NCBI GenBank assembly: GCA_025201845.1
Contig: MU604004.1
Span: 1 to 64,000, forward strand
Reading direction: 5' to 3'
Length of the DNA: 64,000 nucleotides
Source: Martensiomyces pterosporus
Taxonomy: Eukaryota; Kickxellomycota; Kickxellomycetes; Kickxellales; Kickxellaceae
How positions within the stretch are numbered: the stretch's first letter is position 1; each line of letters opens with the position of its first letter. Position numbers and translations under genes: made by a program. Of this stretch, positions 60,631 through 64,000 are shown one piece after another. The notes under the pieces were generated by a model. That model made no database searches. It saw only the letters and a list, made by a program, of their open reading frames with translations, and was not told the origin of the DNA.

Positions 60631-62367
60631 ATGGCGCCGCCTGTCCCTTGTGCAGATGCACCCAGAGAGTCGGCTGAGGGGGCCACGCAACAAGCCAGGC
60701 GTAGCACCAGCAGCAATGGCAATGGCAATGGCAATGGCAGCTGCAGCAGTAGCGAGGCAGACGAGCTTGGCTTGTTGCTGAGGGATGCGGCAAGTGCGTT
60801 TTCGGATTATGTAAGCGAGTCAGTGGACGATGGGTCGAGCATTGTCAGCGACGAGCCGCCCGAGGCTCTGCTGCAGCGGCTTGATCTGTCATTCCCCGAG
60901 AAGGGCGTAGGAAGGGATGGGATTTGGAGCGATGTCCGCGATGTGTGCGGTGCAGCGACCAATACATGGAGCGATCGGTTTTTGTACAAGCTGTATGCAT
61001 CGCCCACGCCAATCGGCGTTGTAAGCGAGGCACTGATGGGACTGCTCAACAACAATGCACATGTGTATAAATCGTCGCCAATCGGCACAGTCCTCGAGGC
61101 TACTCTGAGCGTAAAACTCGCCGAGCTGGCCAACTTTCCCTCTACGGCTGGTGGCTTGACGTTCCCCGGAGGCTCGTACTCCAACATGCACGCACTAATG
61201 GTTGCGCGGAACCAGCGGTTTCCGGAGCTCAAGTCTGGCGGGTATGCCGCGCTGATCGGCACCCGGCCAGTGATCTTCACCAGCGCACATGCACACTACT
61301 CGATTGAAAAATCAGCAGTTGCTGCGGGCATTGGGCTAGATAACATTGTCTATGTGCCCACAGATGATAAGGGCCGTATGGATGCGATAGCGCTCAGATC
61401 GCTGGTCACAAGGTCCATTGCTGAGGGCGGAGCGCCGTTCTTTGTCAATGCCACAGCGGGCACCACTGTCCTGGGCGCGTTTGATCCTGTCGCCGAGATT
61501 GCTGCTGTTTGCCGGGAATTCTCGCTCTGGCTCCATCTCGATGGGTCGTGGGGCAGTCCGCTGGCGCTGTTTGCTGACCCCGCCACTTTTGACTTCCGGA
61601 TCCCTGCAGGTGCTGTGGACTCATTCACTATCAACCCGCACAAGCTCCTGGGCGTTCCCCTGCAATGCTCGTTTTTGCTGATGCGCGACGGTCTTGGGAC
61701 TATGAAAGAGGCGCTTGGACTCAACGCAAACTATCTGTTCCACTCGTCGCCCGGTGCAGAAGCAGAGGACGTGGCTGCTGCTTCCTTCAGGGAGCGGCTG
61801 GGCGGCAGCTGGGATGTGGGAGACGCAACGATGGGGTGCGGGCGGCGCCCCGACGCCATTAAAATGTGGGTCACCTGGCGCTACTATGGCACCCAATACT
61901 TCCGCAACCGCGTGTGCCGTGCTCGGCAGCTAGCTGTTATGCTGGCTGGCATGGTCAAGGCGCGGAAAAGCGACTCGGGTGTGTGGCGGCTATTCAGCGA
62001 GCCCCAGAGCACCTGCGTGTGTTTCTGGTTTGTGCCGTGCTGGCTATGTGACAACAGCACACTGGCATCGAATCTTGAAGACGGCAGCTATGCGTGCTGC
62101 TCGGACAAGCTGTCGCAGGTGACGAAGGCCGTGTGCAAGGATGTAAACAACAGCGGCAAGATGCTCATCGACTATGCAACAATCGATCTGTTTAGCGACG
62201 ACGACAATGCAAAGGGCGCAGTCAAGCACACCGTGCCTTCGTTCTTCCGCATACCGCTCAACAACCCAAATGTCACTAGCGACACGCTGGCCTTTGTTCT
62301 TGATGCCATCGAAGACTCTGCCTGCAAGCTCTTTCCTCCGTCTGTGCAATGCCACCCTGCACCATAG
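60631..62367 (+). CDS. Group II PLP-dependent decarboxylase, GAD/CSAD type (578 aa)
   Basis: Belongs to the family of glutamate, cysteine-sulfinate and related acidic amino-acid decarboxylases. The N-terminal 60 residues are low-complexity, with an Asn-Gly repeat. The core shows GLTFPGGSYSNMHALMVARN, HAHYSIEKSAVAAGIG, NATAGTTVLGAFDP, LWLHLDGSWGSPL and the PLP lysine Lys338 in INPHKLLGVPLQCSFLL. The PLP-pyridine Asp of HLDGSWGS is kept, but the usual A-A-W-G-G of GAD enzymes is G-S-W-G-S here, so substrate preference may differ. TMGCGRRPDAIKMWVTWRYY and the C-terminal MLIDYATI/FFRIPLNNP segments are typical. Start at the first ATG of the frame, after a pyrimidine-rich leader. Likely cytosolic. 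Substrate (Glu, Asp or cysteine sulfinate) unresolved. Confidence 0.88.
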   Translation: MAPPVPCADAPRESAEGATQQARRSTSSNGNGNGNGSCSSSEADELGLLLRDAASAFSDYVSESVDDGSSIVSDEPPEALLQRLDLSFPEKGVGRDGIWSDVRDVCGAATNTWSDRFLYKLYASPTPIGVVSEALMGLLNNNAHVYKSSPIGTVLEATLSVKLAELANFPSTAGGLTFPGGSYSNMHALMVARNQRFPELKSGGYAALIGTRPVIFTSAHAHYSIEKSAVAAGIGLDNIVYVPTDDKGRMDAIALRSLVTRSIAEGGAPFFVNATAGTTVLGAFDPVAEIAAVCREFSLWLHLDGSWGSPLALFADPATFDFRIPAGAVDSFTINPHKLLGVPLQCSFLLMRDGLGTMKEALGLNANYLFHSSPGAEAEDVAAASFRERLGGSWDVGDATMGCGRRPDAIKMWVTWRYYGTQYFRNRVCRARQLAVMLAGMVKARKSDSGVWRLFSEPQSTCVCFWFVPCWLCDNSTLASNLEDGSYACCSDKLSQVTKAVCKDVNNSGKMLIDYATIDLFSDDDNAKGAVKHTVPSFFRIPLNNPNVTSDTLAFVLDAIEDSACKLFPPSVQCHPAP

Positions 62368-62502
62368 TTGTTCAGCTGTGCACCTCACTACCGTATACAT
62401 ATATAACCTCCTGCTTGGCTTTGTTCCTTTTTCAGTCAAAGGGGCGTTTGTTGCGCTTTTGTATATTTTCACACCCGGACTGCTTCTTTCTATTTACTGC
62501 AC

Positions 62503-63453
62503 ATGTCGTTGAATGGTGCTACGAGCAGCAGTATATCGTTTGTCGGATCAGTGTGGGTTCTAGAGCCCCATGTAAATGGTCCAGGCGGCAGCCCAGCTCG
62601 CGTGCTAGGAGTGTGGCCGCTGGGATTATGTGGCATCGTGTGTCTGGCGTCGTTTTATTTCGGTGCCCGTGTGGTTCTCTTCTATCGCAAGCTCCTTGAT
62701 GACGACCACCCAGCCGCCAATTCGCCAGCGGTGTATCTCCTATCGTGGCTAGGGTCATGCGATATGCTGGCAGCGACGGCCAATCTGACCCTGCTGATCT
62801 TTGACTATGCCGGCGATATCAGCAGCCCGAGTCTAGCCACTGTGCGTCGCGTTGGTTTGGCGACTCAGCTATGCTACCTGTTCATACATATGTGTTTGTC
62901 CCTGCATGTGGCCACTGTGGCTGGCACCATTGGTCGCAGAGCTGAGTCTCTGGCTGGCGAGTATTACGGACCGGTCGCCGGGCTGGTTGCGTTCCTGCTT
63001 TCCGGCCGGCTGGTTGCGGACTTGGCTGTATTCCCGGTGGTTTCGCGTTTGATCACTCCTGTCGTTTCGCTCACTTCAGTGATTGCTGCCACTGTATGCG
63101 CAAGATCTGCTTCAAGGGCTGGCCATGCAAAGGCGGGTGATTCAAAGAAGGATGGTAAGAGCCCTACGGACGGAGCAGGTGATGACTCGGAAACAGAAGC
63201 CGTCGAGGAGGACTTGGGCATATATGCGACGTTTGCGCAGCGCGTTGCGTCCTTCCACTCGTTCCACCTCGTGACATGGATGGCTGCCAACTACAGCCAA
63301 GCGTCTTACCCAGACACCACACTGCTTGCCATTTGCTGTTTGCTCGTGTGCGCTCGCGGCCTGCTTCCATTCCTCCTCACTACCGCTTGCCCCGTAGCAA
63401 CAGGTCCCACGGACGGGACCGCCAAGCGGGACCAACACGACCACCAAGAGTGA
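62503..63453 (+). CDS. Multi-pass membrane protein of unknown function (316 aa)
   Basis: The frame starts MSLNGATSSSISFVGSVWVL, 135 bases after the decarboxylase stop. Six or seven hydrophobic segments are seen, near residues 44-67 (GLCGIVCLASFYFGARVVLF), 81-105, 116-143, 150-175, 180-198 and 265-300. A charged, acidic/Lys loop (about 205-245) lies before the last segments. Together with the glycine/proline placement it could be a seven-helix protein, but none of the receptor motifs seen at 47-59 kb (YAPIRAK, GDIATNG, DGL) is present, so it is not a member of that family. I do not recognise it. Confidence 0.65.
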   Translation: MSLNGATSSSISFVGSVWVLEPHVNGPGGSPARVLGVWPLGLCGIVCLASFYFGARVVLFYRKLLDDDHPAANSPAVYLLSWLGSCDMLAATANLTLLIFDYAGDISSPSLATVRRVGLATQLCYLFIHMCLSLHVATVAGTIGRRAESLAGEYYGPVAGLVAFLLSGRLVADLAVFPVVSRLITPVVSLTSVIAATVCARSASRAGHAKAGDSKKDGKSPTDGAGDDSETEAVEEDLGIYATFAQRVASFHSFHLVTWMAANYSQASYPDTTLLAICCLLVCARGLLPFLLTTACPVATGPTDGTAKRDQHDHQE

Positions 63454-63620
63454 AGAAAAAATGAATGGCTGGTGCCTCTTTGTAGCCTGTGGGTTGCTTA
63501 TATCGTAATTCGCACATTCACACCCGACATTTGCTGAACGCGTGTGCAGCCTTGGTGTCGTGTAGCTGTCTCGTTGTTTACAAAGGAAGAAATATAGCCA
63601 AAGTACTCTCCAATTCTCTA

Positions 63621-64000
63621 TTAGAAATCGTCAATGTCGGACTCATCCGATAACTGATCAGGCACGCCATACTCGTCACGCGCATGGTGGTGAGCAGCTC
63701 CAGCTTCCTCGCCGCTGCCAGGCAGAGGGCCATCGTCAATGTCGTTGCTGGGCTCCCCTTCGTTGAGCTTGGCCTCCTCGCAGGCATCGATCCACTCGCT
63801 GTACACGTCAATTGGGTCGCTCAAGTGGTGGATGGCTGCCTGGTACGATGCCGAGCACACCTTGCACTTTAGGTTGCCCACTTTGCGGTCCTTGTCCATC
63901 GATACGATGATCGATTTTTCGTGGTTGCAAAAGAGGCAGTCGAACGTCGTGTCCAGCTTGGGCTTCTCCTTTTTGACTATTTTACGCGACGACTTTCTCT
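63621..64000 (-). CDS. ELF1: Transcription elongation factor Elf1/ELOF1 (first residues outside window)
   Basis: Small zinc-ribbon factor that travels with RNA polymerase II and helps it pass nucleosomes and lesions. The frame is open at the right edge, reading RKSSRKIVKKEKPKLDT, then FDCLFCNHEKS (first Cys pair) and LKCKVCSASYQ (second pair), then DPIDVYSEWIDACEEAK, all as in yeast and human Elf1. Only the first three or four residues (M-G-x-R in homologues) are missing. The C-terminal 45 residues are acidic and Ser/His-rich, an extension common in fungi. The in-frame ATG at 63899 falls between the Cys pairs, so it is not the start. Confidence 0.93.
   Translation of the reverse strand, partial: RKSSRKIVKKEKPKLDTTFDCLFCNHEKSIIVSMDKDRKVGNLKCKVCSASYQAAIHHLSDPIDVYSEWIDACEEAKLNEGEPSNDIDDGPLPGSGEEAGAAHHHARDEYGVPDQLSDESDIDDF

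Noticed and set aside
1..64000. CRISPR arrays, insertion sequences, transposons, rRNA
   Set aside because: None seen. The only tandem repeats are short coding minisatellites, and no transposase or reverse-transcriptase motif appears in any frame I examined.

Overview
The window is nuclear DNA of a fungus. It carries RNA polymerase I subunit 2, a SAGA-type ubiquitin protease, a COG subunit, Rpn13, the mitochondrial pyruvate carrier MPC1 and Elf1, all eukaryotic. Most genes are single uninterrupted frames, often with a TATA-like box upstream, and the only introns I can define are about 110 bases long with GT-AG ends. The mix of intron-poor genes, secreted SH3/CHAP proteins, Ser/Gln-rich regulators and an expanded seven-helix receptor family makes an early-diverging fungus of the Kickxellales type (Coemansia/Linderina-like) my best guess. 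That placement is inference.

Layout. 1-2.4 kb: the end of a CHAP-domain hydrolase gene, a small secreted helical protein and a secreted SH3b protein with a related helical tail; a complete SH3b-CHAP protein follows at 11.8-12.6 kb and an unrecognised secreted protein at 13.1-14.0 kb. 2.8-11 kb: Ubp8/USP22-like protease with an AT-hook tail, a DUF3020 regulator and MPC1. 14.5-20.1 kb: an LAT/Mup1-like amino-acid permease and RPA135. 20.3-22.6 kb: three small single-helix membrane proteins with Gly/His-rich tails, a decayed fourth copy and a tRNA-Ile(AAT). 24.2-46.8 kb: a cyclin-box protein, Rpn13, a 2286-residue protein I do not recognise, a membrane-anchored cysteine synthase (Mcy1-like), a degenerate aminoglycoside-phosphotransferase-fold protein and COG5.

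47-59.2 kb is the most distinctive part: five same-strand seven-helix receptor genes plus one internally deleted receptor pseudogene. Three of the receptors have a predicted 21-codon first exon joined through a phase-0 intron at the same place; the other two carry the N-terminus in one exon. The window ends with a group II PLP decarboxylase (GAD/CSAD type), an unrecognised multi-pass membrane protein and most of Elf1.

Functionally the housekeeping genes look independently regulated, with no operon logic. The accessory parts (secreted SH3b/CHAP proteins, Gly/His membrane proteins, receptors) all concern the cell surface and all show recent local duplication and decay. All family calls come from reading motifs; no database search was run.
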